Shown here: in pieces, positions 29,225 to 43,090 of the stretch
Layout of the letters: each line of letters begins with the position of its first letter
Position numbering within the stretch: position 1 is the stretch's first letter
The notes under the pieces: generated by a model
What the model was told of the DNA's origin: nothing
Databases searched by the model: none
Seen by the model: the letters and a program-made list of their open reading frames with translations, nothing else
Assembly (NCBI GenBank): GCA_947579605.1
Contig: OX388316.1
Coordinates: 10,667,290 to 10,731,289, forward strand
From: Athripsodes cinereus
Lineage: Eukaryota; Arthropoda; Insecta; Trichoptera; Leptoceridae
Length of the DNA: 64,000 nt
Direction of reading: 5' to 3'
Translations under genes and position numbers: made by a program

Positions 29225-32200
29225 GCGGTCGAAATATGGGTACAAGTAGCAGCTATTTAAGTATTTACCATAGTTCTGTTATTTGTACCTGCCTAGATAT
29301 CGTTATTACTTATTAGTAATGACTATGTAGGTACCTTCACTGTTATTTTCTTGTTAAATATTACATTGTTCATTATGCAACTGATAGACTATTATGGGAG
29401 TTCTGTAACGGTGTTGGCAGACTGGTGCAATGCTTTGCTGCCGAGTAAGTACTTGACGTATGGCGTCGAGTATTTTATGAGTTTGCCTGTTTACATATCG
29501 ATTCTATTATCGACATAGTGTTTTGTAGGAATAATGAAAGTAATTGCTCAGATATTATAAACCATATTTTTCAAATAGAATATGCACATTTTAAATAGCC
29601 GCATCATGAGTATCCCTAAAATTATACATTAGGTAGGTACTTAATTTTTTACATCGCTGCTGGAAGGAAAATTTTCATAATTTTACGTGATATTCCAACG
29701 TTCGAACATAATCCGCCCACTTTCCTGAGATTTTCAGATGTTGAGAATAAGGAATAAGGATAACTTATTTCCATCCATCCTTCCCATTACTGCATCTCAT
29801 CATCATCATCATCAAGTTGTCCTCTCCGTGCCAATTAAATTTCAGATATTCAGGATGGGTTGCATTGCCACTGGTGTGTAATTGATGGTATGATTGTATT
29901 TAAAATTATTGTATTTCTTTGTAAAATTGCTTATAATCAATGTACAGTAAAGAACAAATAAATATTTTTCTTTAATGGTGGACTTTGACTATTTCTTCTT
30001 CTCCGTCGCCCTCGTGACCATATAGACTACTCATTATTATCAAAAACTTTAAGAAGTTGGTAATTGTGCATGAGCTTGAAATATATCCTTGAAAACTTAC
30101 TAACGAAGTGGTAAATTGGTAGTCCTTAGGATAAAATTGAAAATTTTGAGTTAGATTTACTCAAGTCAAGCCAATGAAAACAATATTAATTTACTCCAAA
30201 TTTATTCGTATCAATATTTTATTTTTCATAGTTTCTCCAATACAAATTTTATGCAAATCGCTGTGGTTTTATGCAACGATACGATTTGAGTGAAAGGGAT
30301 TTTTTTATGTACCTAAATATATCGAGTATTTCATAGGTGACAAGTCGATATAAAATGTCATAATAATTTATAATAACGTGTATTGCATTGTATTTATATA
30401 CTGTTAAGAAATCAGTCTAATCATCGAATGTATGTAGTTCGTCGTGTATAATAATGATCAATAAATATGTTTACCGCCAAACACCCACTGTAAAATTAAA
30501 TGTGAACTCATCTTATACCTACTTGCTAATTGTAGAGGTAGGATGCTAGATATTACTGAATAAATTATTATTTGCTTATTTATGTCGGAATATTGTGACA
30601 CAAGAATGATTGTTGCGAAATAAACATTCAGTACATTTTATTTTAGTGGGATGTAGTATTAACTAAAACAATCAATAAATATTATCTTCTCTTTTGTGTC
30701 TGCAGAAAAGTTTATCCTAAAATAAATATCAATATTATTATTTTATTATGCAGGTACATTTCTGTTTATTTGATTTTATTTTTAAGAGTGTTAAAAAATA
30801 CGTATCTCTAGAAGAAGCTGGCAGGATCAGATAAGTCTGATTTTATTATAAAGAACTCAGTTCAGAGTATTATAGAGTTATAATTTTCGTTTCAAATAAC
30901 TCAGTTTAGAGTACTAAAATATACTGCAAAATAGTGATGGATGAATGATTTTGAAAGATGTAAGTTTTTTGAGTCACCATCTGGATTTGATGAGTCCTTA
31001 ACGCAACTTAGATGAGAAAAAGAAAACGTGGATGGTGAAAATAGTTTGTGTAAGCACTCATAACTAATAGATGTTAGATATGGTATCGATGATATTATGT
31101 AAGTATGATATTATTTTAATCTATTGGATTGTTTTATCAGGTACGATTAGGTACGCATGTTTCAAACAGAAGAGCAATAATCTAATTAATTTATTGCAAG
31201 TTCATGAACAGAGACAGCGAAATCGAAAGTTGGCAATGATCCAGCTTACGGAACGTTAAATAATTCAAGCTAGTACGTTTATTGGAAAGTAAGTACTACC
31301 GCACATTTATCGTTATTTATACATATGTAATGATATCATATCTCATTTATTTTACATTAAGAAAGATGATTTTATTATAAACTGCATAACACTTCCGTAC
31401 AAACGACAAACATCAGTGAATAAAGTTGGATGAAAACATGTTATGTGACATTTGCGTTTAATAACGAGAGTGAAATTTAATTGTTATCTTTTAACTTATT
31501 TCTATTCACTTACTGAATGCTAAATGACAATTTATTTCTTTTATATCAAAATATGAAAAATTCATCTGTGGGATAAACATAATTGAAGGTGTGCCAATGG
31601 GATGAAATTTACTGAAATTCATGTGAAAAACTTTTCAGGTTTCGCGTCTCTCCTTATTGTAGGACAGGTATTTATTTCAGAATCGCATCTGAAAAACTAT
31701 TCAGAATAAATGATACATAATTTTGATCAAAAAACATAACATACATAATAATCCATAATCCAGGGGGAGTTCAAACCCCCCCCCCGAAAAGTTAAGATAT
31801 CAACATCAATAATTTTTTTACATCTTTCATATAATATAAAGGTGCATGTACTTTCAGTAGTTTTATTTTCTTGAACCCCCCCTCCCTCCCGATATTAAAT
31901 CCTGGGTTACGCCCGTGATCTACAACCCGTAATTTATATATTTACCCGAAAATGAATCGAGTACTTGTACGGGTAGATAAACTAAAAATTTCGTTTATTT
32001 CACTTAAAACATAAACACCTTGATAATTGGAAATGAAAATTTTAAGAAGGATATTATTTATATACAAAACTCGTTTATATATAAGGACTATTAATAATTA
32101 ATATGCACATGCCAAATGTTCTGGTTTATATTATTAAAGTGGTATATCAGTCATAGTTATTATTTGGAGAATTGGATCAGATTGATAATTACAGCGTGCG

Positions 32201-34100
32201 TGGAAGGTCACAAAAATCAATAACATTGATGTTTTTAAGGCAAGCAACTCATTATAATATTCTGATATTGGCTTAACGACTTATATATTTGTATGATATC
32301 TGCATGGCAATGTGTCAAGCCCATTGCGTACCTATTTTCAATAACAATAATTATTGTTTCACTTGAATACTTTGTGCTTGCTACAGGTTATGCTAATTTG
32401 ACGATTGTTTCATATACTTAATATAATTTTATTACATTGTATTAATAGTAATTGTTTTAGTTCTTATTATATGAAATTTGACCCACATTTCTTATTGCTT
32501 TTATATTATTATAAATAAAGTGTGCTCACATGAAAGTACAAGTAGTACCAATTACTCTTCTGTACCCATATAATAATTATAAAGGGAAAACTAAACAAAT
32601 ATTACTTGTTCAATCATATAAGATGCTATAATGTGTAAGCTTTTAGGTAATGAAACACTTAATTAACTAATATTTAGTTAGTTTATCTCAAATGTGATCC
32701 AGAAGATAACAAAATTTCCTTTCCCAAACGCGTTTCGTATGACTACAAGTGGAGGCAAATTAAAGGCAAAGTTTCATAGTTACCAAATTATGACACTCTC
32801 AAAGTTGTGTAAAATTATCACAATATTCGTAAAATTTATCGAATTGCCTGCTTTTAGTATATGAATTGCTCGTCAAAAATAAATAGGTATACCTAAAAAA
32901 CAAACATCAACTTTTTTTTAAGAAAATATCCCGATTTTTTTAGAATAAATTTATTTCAGAGGTTGCTTATAAACAATAATAATATTTGAAGTAATGATTT
33001 TCATGAGTATCTAACCGCCGATAAATCTCCGAGTACATAGTAGGTACTATTAGGTAATCCTGAAGCGAAACTGTACTTTGTACTACCATATAATGTTAAA
33101 TAAGTATAAACGACTTTTTTCAAGGTTCTTAGCAAAAGTATTTGGATCCAAGTTCTTTAAACCACCTGTATAAAACGGAATAACTTTTACACTATTCAAA
33201 ATGGCTCTTGACCTTGATGTTGATACGAAATATTAAAGATATTAATTCAAATAAGCTCGCATACTTTGAAACAATAGGTACATATCTTGTGAACATAATA
33301 ATTTTAGAATGAATCGAACGACCTTACTATTAACCTATTAATTTATCTGAACATTAAACCTACACAAGGTGCGCCGGCTTTTTTCATACAGTGATCTAGA
33401 TTTTATGTTAATATTATTTTATTTATAAACGTATGATATGTTGATAAGTGTTTATGTCATAACGGGCTATGGTACATATTGTAATATTATTACGTTTTAC
33501 TAAGTATACACAAAGTTTTCTTAGATTATTGTCAAAGGCAAGTCACATGTGTAAATTTATTTATAAATGTACACAGGTGACTTGTATGATATATTGTATA
33601 GTTCTCTGTAATGTCACATAAGTATTAGCAATATTATAATACCACCATGTTGACCGTCAATTTATCTAAACGTTGTCAATATTTATACAGAGTAGGTATA
33701 AAAACAACCTCCAAACAAATTCCCGTCTTTCGGACGCAATTCGGAAAATATAATAAAGCACAGCTTATTTTCAACGAAAGCTTTCATAAAACTTTTTCTG
33801 AAATTTGATATGAAAAATTAAATGTCATCATTCACATATTAGCAAAATATTGTAATGATTTTTTGTATTTTTTCCAATACATTTTCTTATTTCATAGATG
33901 GCTCAAGAAGTCAAAGCCGTTAAATATAAAACATTTTAATTTGTTTAAGCATCAAAATTAATTTATGTATAAATGTAACAATTTTCAAACTGAAAACATG
34001 ATCATAAACAATTCGATTCAAAAAGGAATAAAAATAAATTACGATAGCAAAACCAAGTTCAATGCTATGCTAGTGAGTATTTTAAACGGTAAATAAAAAA
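29225..34100. other. Cuticle-gene intron, AT-rich, nothing recognised
   Basis: No gene, RNA or clear transposon can be read here. Single oddities are a C-run at 31773-31783 and a possible LINE-tail-like stretch at 29795-29965. It is part of the intron between cuticle exons 1 and 2. Confidence 0.45.
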
Positions 34101-34105
34101 CAAAT

Positions 34106-34170
34106 GTCTTTCGTTTTATAAGAACATTGTCAATCTTTTTGATTAACAATGTTCTTATAAAACGAAAGAC
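34106..34170 (+). repeat. Near-perfect hairpin, about 30-bp stem
   Basis: The left arm gtctttcgttttataagaac (34106 on) pairs perfectly over 25 bp with 34146-34170. Four more pairs (aatc/gatt) follow one mismatch, leaving a loop of about 5 T. Flanking sequence is shared with 17580-17710, so the hairpin belongs to a small dispersed element. Confidence 0.85.
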
Positions 34171-34861
34171 GTCTCTCTCAATAATAACACATATATGTAG
34201 TAGAAGAGAACATTGTTTTTTTTTAATTTCGTTAGGTATAAAATTTTACTACCTATATACCGACTCAGTGAATTGAATAGAATTTATAAAGGCTTTGTCA
34301 ATGGCTAAAATTCTAGACAATTAAAATAAGTTTTTGCAAATTGTCAGATTGACAGGTTACAAAAAATAATTCAAGGAAGTGTCGGTATGTCTATGAGCAA
34401 ACTGTAACACAACAACACAATCTATGGTACACATGTTTACCTTGAACTATGAATTTTTATATAACTAAATATCGATGTTGGTATTTTAAAGGGTGGATCT
34501 AACGGTGCATAATAAATATAACATTTTGAAATAGAGAACTAAATAGAATAAAAATGATATGATAAAATAGTAAGTATACTATTTTTGAGACGATCCCGTT
34601 TCAGTTATTTACATTTAATATGAAAATCACTACTTTACCTGTTTGCAATTACAATAGCTACCTACATTTTTAAAATAAGCTCAAATACATCACGAACACT
34701 CACACACTTAGCAATAGCTTAAATATTGAAGGTGGAGTAGGTTGGCATCAGGAGGGATTGATTTCGGGATCTCTCAATTGAATGTGCGAGAGACTACCAA
34801 TAGTCTCTTATAGAAGAGATTGCTGATTTGTGAATTGATACAATAAATAATTTTATTATTA

Positions 34862-35200
34862 ATGAGAGTGTTGTGGACAGAATGCGCGTGAATAATCTAC
34901 GGTGGTTTGGACACGTTGATCGAATGAACGAAGTAAGAATGACAAAGAGGATATACTTGTCTGAAAGAAAGGGTGTGGGGAAACGCGTACGTCCGAGAAC
35001 CACGTGGCTTGATCACGTGGATCAAATTCTCAAGGAAGGCCGCGTGTTGAGTAAGAGGAATCGACGTGCGTGTATGAGAAACTGTATGAATGTGGAGAAA
35101 GCGAAGGAAGTGTGTAAAGATAGATCTGTTTGGCGTTCCGTTCTCTCTGCCTACCCCACTTGGGATACGGCGTGAGGGTATAGTATATAGTATAGTATAG
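34862..35200 (+). mobile_element. GTATA-tailed LINE, 3' end
   Basis: An open frame of 100 codons begins VDRMRVNNLRWFGHVDRMNE and continues RPRTTWLDHVDQILKEGR, NRRACMRN and SVLSAYPTWDTA with a stop. A (GTATA)-type tail follows at about 35177-35200. This is the C-terminus of a Jockey/RTE-type reverse transcriptase, 5'-truncated, in the cuticle intron and antisense to that gene. Confidence 0.88.
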
Positions 35201-35204
35201 TTTT

Positions 35205-38200
35205 TTTTATCGTTTCCTACAACATTGATCTGTGTAAATTATGTGCGCTAATACGAGGGGAATAAAGAGAATATAAAAATTATATCAGGTATAAAAGACT
35301 CGTTCAAAACCAGGCGAACTCGTATGAAACAACTTTCGATTTCATTGCACCGACTTGTCTCAGTATTTATTTTCTAGATCAAGTTGACCGTTGCATGAAG
35401 TCGCAATACTTGGATAATTACATATTAGTATTATGTTTTGAATTAAATGTGTCGAATTTTTTTTGAATATTTTTTTTTTATGCACGCATATTTCAGATTT
35501 TGATGCTCTGTCAGAGCTATTTGTAGTAATTTTTACCAATGTTGCCTAATAGACGATTCTAACTCTTTAATTAACATAAGTACGTCCTCAAGTACCTTTA
35601 TAAAAAGCATTGCACTGTGGAAAAGATTTGTCGATTCGTGTATTTAAACGTCGTTCAACAAGCTTCCTCCATTCAGAGTGATTTTGTATCAATTGAGTTA
35701 CCTTTTCCGACATCATTCCCAATGCTCCGGTTAAGTTGTCATAATACGGCAAATCTGTATACGTGTATTATTGAAAAGTATTGCCCCGAAGTTAGTCATA
35801 TTTAATGTAAGTTTGTGAATAAAGTGGAAGCACTGTTGTATTTTATTATCTTTTGGATCACATTGCCATAAATCTGTATAAGTCACAGTAGAGTGCGATA
35901 TAATATTTTCAATAATAATATAATGTGCACTAAAACCTACAATCCCAATTTATGCCCTTTATTCTATCCATGACGTCCTGACGACCCTATTGCCCAATAA
36001 AAAATATTTACATACATATGCTATTAATTTTTTTTAAAATGCTATAAGAAGGTATAAATTACTGGCACGAATTCGTTCTGAATGGAGAAGGTTCTTTTCC
36101 ATTTCGAGTCACCGAAAAGAACATAGAACAGAATTGTTTGTAGAATAAAATTGGAAAAATAAAATTAAGACGAATTATTCAATGCAAGTCATGTGACTAT
36201 GTACTTATCTGAAGATGATATTTAAGACTTTATTTATTGCATATTGTTTTAATTTCAAGTCATAAAATTAATATGATAACTACCTAAAAGTACGGCAGTA
36301 TGTGGTGATTGTTTCAATATGAAAAGCAAATCTCACTCCATAGAAAAGTTGAATGAAGTATCGTTTGTAATAAACTGTATAATAAAATATGTATATTAAC
36401 ATTACTTTTACTGATATACAACTTAATAATTATATTTTATTTTCTCTATTGTGAATTAAACGTTATTGGATTAATAGATAATAATAAATATACATATCTT
36501 ATTATCGTTTTCCTACATTATCTGTTATGTATACAGTATACGGTTAGTGTATGTTAGCTATGCAAACTGAGCTGGTAATTTTTAATACCTACATTATTTA
36601 TATTAACATTTTTCTAAGTTCCATTTTGTACATGACTGTACTTTTGTCACATAATTATTGTAACTAATATACAGTCACCTGCAGGACTACTCTTGACACA
36701 ATCTAAATACGATCTTAGTCTTGTCTTACAGTCACGTCGAAGTCACTACAGTCAAAAATACGTGCATGTCAATCCCGAGGTAGCTGAGTATAGTCGTTTT
36801 CAACATTTACATGAGTATTGTACCCCAATAATATACCAGACATTGATGTAAACATTAATATTGTTGTGTTATTTATCTTCTTCTTCTTCCTCGTGTGATA
36901 GATAATTGATCTGTTGTTTCGGAAGTGATTCCCTCTTGTGACTCTGAGGACCGTGCAGTGCCCGAGGCTGTTCTTTCCGATCTGTGAGCTTAAGGGTTCT
37001 TTTACCCCAGGTAAGCTGCTGACCTCATCTTACGAATTGATATTTATCAATTTTGAATAAATATATATCCTCTATTTTCAACAGCTTTTTTATCAGACGC
37101 GACTGATATCATTTTTTTGAATGAGCAATATTATAACTACTAGATATTTGTTAAGCATGTTTTGTCTGCAAAGGTATATATGTATCTACATAATCCGGTG
37201 ATATAATCTCACTCAACATTATGCAATGGAGTTAATGGAGAACCTTTTGATACTAGTTTATGTATTTATAACACTTCCTGAACAGTGATTTTATGTAGAT
37301 AAGTTAATGATAGATAGATAGGTGCATAGTAATAAAGACTTAACTGGGCGACAACTATGTGATGTATTAGGTATATTTAATCGTGTTAGTAATTTATTAT
37401 ATATAAATATGATGTTTTTTGTACCTTCATGATATACATAAGTGAGGTAGCTTGCACAATGTTGTCCATATAAATATTAAATGTGAAGTATTTAGATATT
37501 CAAATCATATCTGTGTATACCATAATATAGAAAATGCAATAATACTAATCAATTGTTGTGCTTCGATCATGTTTTTACATTCTCGTTGGTTTCCAACGCG
37601 ATAGTCTAGTTAATTCTTTTTTATAACATCCAACTGTTCAAAATGCACAAAAGCACCCGCTAGACCCTAACTTAATTAATACAAACTCGCTCTGAATGGA
37701 AGTGGTTCCTTTCCACTATGAGTTCCCGAAAGGATAAATCTGATAATTTGATTATTCTTTTGAACACAACAGACAATAAAGATATAACGATACATGGACT
37801 ATTTTATAAAAACTAAAATCTTAACATCCTCCTTATAGAGACAAGTCTCGTGTAAAGGAGCTTTGAAAAGTGTATTGAATGAAATATTTAAAGCCACAAC
37901 ATTAAATTTACTATTTATTTTAACGGTGCGCACTTTTTATCAAGCAAGTCTATAAAATGTGTAAACATATTTATTGTCAAATTGCATGTTGCAAATCGTT
38001 ATATCAGTATAATGTATCAAAGACTTGCCCCATATCTTTAAAGTCTGGGAACATCTATTTCAACATTTATCCTCACAGACGGGACATTACGGGATATTCG
38101 TAATATTAGTACAATATTATAATATCGATAGTAGATACTTACAATTTAGTAATATAATCATACATAGCTGTATGTCCAGTAGATATCTGGTATGAATTTA

Positions 38201-41180
38201 AATTTATTATTAGCGTTGATAGACCTTTCCGCATTTCATAATAATAATAATAATCATAACAGTATCATAAGTTTATTTTTTAATTTTGGTCAAGTCCTTG
38301 AAGCAGAAATACCTGCATTGAAAATACTATATTCATACAATCGCTTCAATGAAAAGTGGTGAATTTGTTTAATAGCGCGCTCACACACCCAGAATATTTG
38401 CTTATTATCACGTGTTTTCAGTTAGTTATGCATGAAATGCGGAACAATTATTATTTAGTTCGATCATAGCAGTTAATAAGATAATTGATTCCTTAAGTAG
38501 GTATATATTTTATTGATTCATAGCAAAGAGATTATGCATTACGGATTTCACGTTTGAGCCGATATATTTGTTGGTAGAACTAATTTGTAACAAATTAATT
38601 GAATGACATAATATGAATGCGTATTAACATTCAATGCAAGTGTTACTTATTAACTGGTACTCAATATTGAAACGATAGCCAATGCTACATTGTCTCCTTT
38701 CAAAATTTATGTCATTAATAATCGTAAGTTATTATAACATTTCATTTGAAAGGAGTTTTTAAAAGTTCCGGCTTGACAAACATTAGGTAATTGAACCTCA
38801 AGAATAAGTTTAAAAGGTCGGCAACGTTCTTAGACGAGGTCATTGTTGCAGTCATATGCTATGTAACAATTGGGACTATGAATACTTACCTATTAACTAG
38901 TTATGTATAAATAAACAAGTTAGTACGGGGTTAAAAAACATTGATAGTAAACATACAATTTTTTACGGATGATAAATCCGAGGCCAACCTTTCTAGTTAA
39001 TAGGTATTTAAAATTATTTTTGTCGCAATATCTGCATAGTTTTCAGTTGGGCTAGCCAATGCCTTAATATATTAAATACATTACACGATTCTAAGATTTT
39101 GTTAAAAAATTGTTACATTACCATAGTCGGACACAACACGTTGCACAAGTTCAATCACTCGTTACATTTATGTAAACTCCAAAGTATGGAAACAATTACT
39201 AGGTATTTATTACGTGTAAATAATATTATGAATATAATATTGGTATGGTATGTAAGCGTGAAACTAAATGAAGCAACATTACTATTCAAACTATGGCAAT
39301 TATGTATTTAAACTATTACATATGTATTACAACTTTCATATATTTTATATTTTTTATCAGTGGTCATCTATCCAATACATACTAAATGTATCAACACTGC
39401 TATGCTTTATATTGGTATAGTATGTAAATTTTATCCACATCTCTAAATACCGACTATTAAGACAGATTGTAAAAGAAATTATTCCACGTACAATTAACAA
39501 TAGACGAAACGTATTCACTATAGATATACACATGACATATAGTCAAACCCAGAATACTTACAAGAACATGCCAACGTGTATTTCAATTTATTCTTTGTAA
39601 TATTATAGGTATTTTTGTATTAGCTAATTTAAGATTCTCAATTTATAAAGTGTCTACAACAAAAGGATTTGATGATTTTGCAATGTACTATGATAAAGGA
39701 AAAGTATTATCATTTATACAGCTGATATGATTTGTTGTGTTTTTTTTATTGCAATTATGAAATTATATATTGCCAATAGATAATTGTAGTAGTATAAATT
39801 TTGAAAATATCCATATTATTCGAAAAAAGCAAAATGATTTAATCCATCTTTCCCTTTGAATAAGAGCACACAAATAAAATAACTATATCAATAAAATAGG
39901 CTATCATTTTTGTTAAGTGCAAAATAGTACAATACTGTAGTAAAGTACTTCACAATAAAGTAAATTTTACTACAAAAACATTATGAAACATAATTATATC
40001 AGTGATGTGATGACCTATCGTGATGAATGGAAACGTCTTTGCAAATAATAATAATTCATAAAACCCATAGAATTATTAAACAAATAATAAAAGAGCTCGG
40101 TAATCAATTATCCCACATTTATAATAATAAGTCATCAATTATAACTATCTTGAACTTTAAAATTGACTTTTAAATCTTTTGAATTTATTGAGACAGTGTT
40201 CATATTCATCTTCTTCATTATAACTGTGAATAGTTGGATATGACCTTTTGATAAATAATAATTATTGCAAATAATGCATTATGAACGCTAGCGTGGGATT
40301 GGACATAATGTTATCCTTGGCATAATCGAATAAAGACAAGGACTTAATGGTTGATTGGAAGAAATAGATATTTGTCGCATGGTAAACGATGAACAAAGGT
40401 GTATTTTCTTCTATTTTTTATCCTTTCCCCTCTATATCTTATGGTATAATATTTATACATAATTTAGATACTACATAAAATAGGCGTTACAAACTTTAAG
40501 TTTTATATTTTATTTTTAATGTTCAAAGATTTGTCTATTGAAATAGAAAATATATAATCATTTTTATTATAACCCAGTCATTTCAGAAAAGTTATATAAA
40601 CAAAGCAGTTTTTTATCAATATGTGTTTTCTATTTTTATTTGTTTATTTTTTCCGAGTTGGAAGGATGAAATCGCATTTTCGATAAGCCCGCATTTTGTT
40701 ATTTCCTGAGAACATATGCTTGTATACTACACATATTGATGCCAACAGAGCTTTATTTATTTATCTTAACCCTTAACAATTCATGTATTTAATACTAAAG
40801 TATGTTAAAATACATTGAAATAAGTTCTAAAATATTCATACTTTTGTTTGTGTTGGTCAAGCGCGAAACCTGATTCAGATGTACTTATAGCTTTTGTGGA
40901 CGCAAATTTACCTATAAGTAAAGTTATGTCATAGCTAATCATATTGAATGATTATTAAATAGAAAATATTTTGACACGGAATTTCTCTTGGAGCATTGAA
41001 CTATCTCAAATTTTGTTTTGTCTTAAATATAAACGTTATGCAAAAGTAAAAATAAAACAACATTGTAAAAAGATAATATGGCGTGTAAATGATTTAACAC
41101 TTTCTAAATAAAAACAAACGATTTGTTAAACTTTATAATTTACCATGAATTTGAAAGTAAAATATTGTAATAATTAAGAG
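35205..41180. other. Cuticle-gene intron, mostly unrecognised
   Basis: AT-rich. Two diverged repeat pieces share a short block (36066-36120, ctgaatggagaaggttcttt; 37685-37735, ctgaatggaagtggttcctt). The 37750-37870 piece matches 2430-2590. No gene is visible. Confidence 0.45.
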
Positions 41181-41189
41181 TTCACATAC

Positions 41190-41210
41190 CGTCAATGTTA
41201 AGGTCTGCAT
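41190..41210 (-). CDS. Cuticular protein, first coding exon (7 codons)
   Basis: The minus strand reads CAACAAAATGCAG and ends TTGACG|GTATGTGAA, a strong donor at phase 0. Joined to the acceptor at 28062 it gives MQTLTLTVLAVLVYAASAQ, an ideal signal peptide with an ASA|Q cleavage site at 18/19. This short-first-exon, long-intron layout is usual for insect cuticle genes. The exon is inferred; a transcript would decide. Confidence 0.75.
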
Positions 41211-41362
41211 TTTGTTGGTGAACACTAGCAACTGTTGGAACACCTAAACAGAATACTAATAATATTATAAATATTTTACTGTTTTAACTACAATAATTTA
41301 TTTAGACATGCACCCGCGTGGAACTTAAGTTAAATGGTGTAGTATAGCTTTCTCGCTCTGGT

Positions 41363-41368
41363 CTTATA
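41363..41368 (-). promoter_or_regulatory. TATA-box candidate for the cuticle gene
   Basis: TATAAG in the context AGTATAAGACC on the minus strand, about 150 nt upstream of the cuticle start codon. A possible acceptor (TTCTGTTTAG at 41249-41258) raises the chance of a small 5' UTR intron. Only sequence resemblance supports this. Confidence 0.3.
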
Positions 41369-41369
41369 C

Positions 41370-42670
41370 TTCTCCCACCTTGGAAAAATGCACACATGAT
41401 ATGCCCCGCCAAAATACAGCCCTGGATTTTTTGTGAGGGGTGACCAAAAGATAATCATGAAATAAAATATTTGTTACATATTATATTTTAACTGTTCAAT
41501 CATTGTCTTTCAAAGTTTTTGTAAATGCGTTCTTTTAATAAATTGATAAACACTATACAAAGTTCTGAAAACAAATGTCACTATACTAATTATAATATAA
41601 TTTTCTCACCATTGGTACCTTGCATGGAAAATATTTGTTAGGGTTGATTGATTTTGATTTTGTCGCAAACATAGAAAAACTATAACGCAGTTACACTAAG
41701 TACTCTTATTAGTCTAAGTTAACTTTGCGGTTTCAAATTTGTTAGCTTTTTTCTATCATCCTAAGGTAATTCTGTTGATTTTCACCCTAAAATAGACTTC
41801 TCGCTCGATACATAAAATCCACCCATTTCTCGTTCTGTTTAGAATATTACTCCTCAGATAAAATGTTTGATAAAATTTCACCAAAATAGCTAATAGAAGA
41901 CTTAGAACATTTCGCTGTAATAACTAATATAATTACATTAAGCTGATACTTTCAAGATTCACAAACTTAATACAATATTATTACTTGTGTACAACCTACG
42001 CTTTATTTGTTTTAATTATATCAGTTATCTTCAATATTAATTTATGTCCTTTCTGATTTCTCTTACAGAACAATGATTAGTATAACAGAACAATAATAGT
42101 AAATGTATGTAACATAATATACAATAGATATATAGAGAGATGTTGTATAACTGAAACTCGCTCTTGCCATACGTAAATACGTGATATACATTGATATAGT
42201 AATGTCGAGTGCAGTCCACATACGTAATATTAATAACATGGAGATGTAAGAATATTATGTATGTTCATTACCTACTCAAGTTCATACCGCGATATTGTCA
42301 AGTACAACTCCATATACCTACTAGTAACATGTCAAGGTGTATAATACTTTGTGGACGAAAAAGACCGAGAACCGGTGAAAGAGCAGAGTGTATCGTGTAA
42401 AAATCATTAGGAGCAAACAAAAAAAAAGAAAGTAGTACCTCTGAGCCAATTTATCTATACCACTACGGCATATCTCAAAAATGGGGAAGCCAGTAAATAA
42501 ACTGTGCATAATAAACATTTGGTAAATTTAACCTATAGGAGTCGATTTTGAAAGATGATTTTTGTTTCTGATTGTAATATTATTTTATTTTCTTGGTACT
42601 GGATATCCAGAAAGAAATTTTATTATCAAAAAACATCACTGTGTAAAAATGCTATACATCTTCGTGAAAT
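41370..42670. other. Upstream of the cuticle gene, nothing recognised
   Basis: AT-rich intergenic sequence. Short open frames here show no motif. Confidence 0.4.
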
Positions 42671-42671
42671 A

Positions 42672-43090
42672 TCGTGGCATTGTATCTGTGGTGGCGGGGT
42701 GAGGGGGCGTGGGTCGGTTTTGCGGTGTTGAGTTGTTCCCTCCGCGGAGGTGTGGGTGTGTGTCGTGCTTCGCAGGTGTTGGCATCCGGGGTTACCTAGT
42801 ACCATGGGCTACCCTTGATCCCATTACTTTGTGGGGTGTGATGTATGCCTGCATTTCTGTGGGGGGGGGGGGTGGCTCGGTGCTGCGGGGCTGACTTGTG
42901 CCCCTTTGCCTTGTCACCGCAGATATTGAGTTACGCTTTAATTTAATTTAATTTAATTGAATTCTCTGATTGTGCATGCTGTAGACGCTCTTAATTGGGG
43001 AACTGGCCAGATCTTATTGTATGTTTGTAATTTATGTATTGTGTTGTCAGTTTTCTGTGAGTGTCTCTATGAAATAAAATAAAATAAAAT
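42672..43090 (+). mobile_element. LINE 3' end with GC-rich UTR and (AAAAT)n tail
   Basis: 42675-42925 is strikingly G-rich for this window and is followed by tgcatgctgtagacgctctt and aattggggaactggcc, ending in repeated aaaat. The same 3' block occurs at 60022-60150 (tgtatgctgtagacacactt, aattggggggttggcc, (AAAT)n). Two independent copies with a shared end and simple tail indicate a non-LTR retrotransposon 3' UTR. Confidence 0.65.

Noticed and set aside
34106..34170. Annotating the hairpin as a microRNA
   Set aside because: The loop is only about 5 nt and the stem almost perfect, unlike typical pre-miRNAs, and flanks are shared with another repeat copy.
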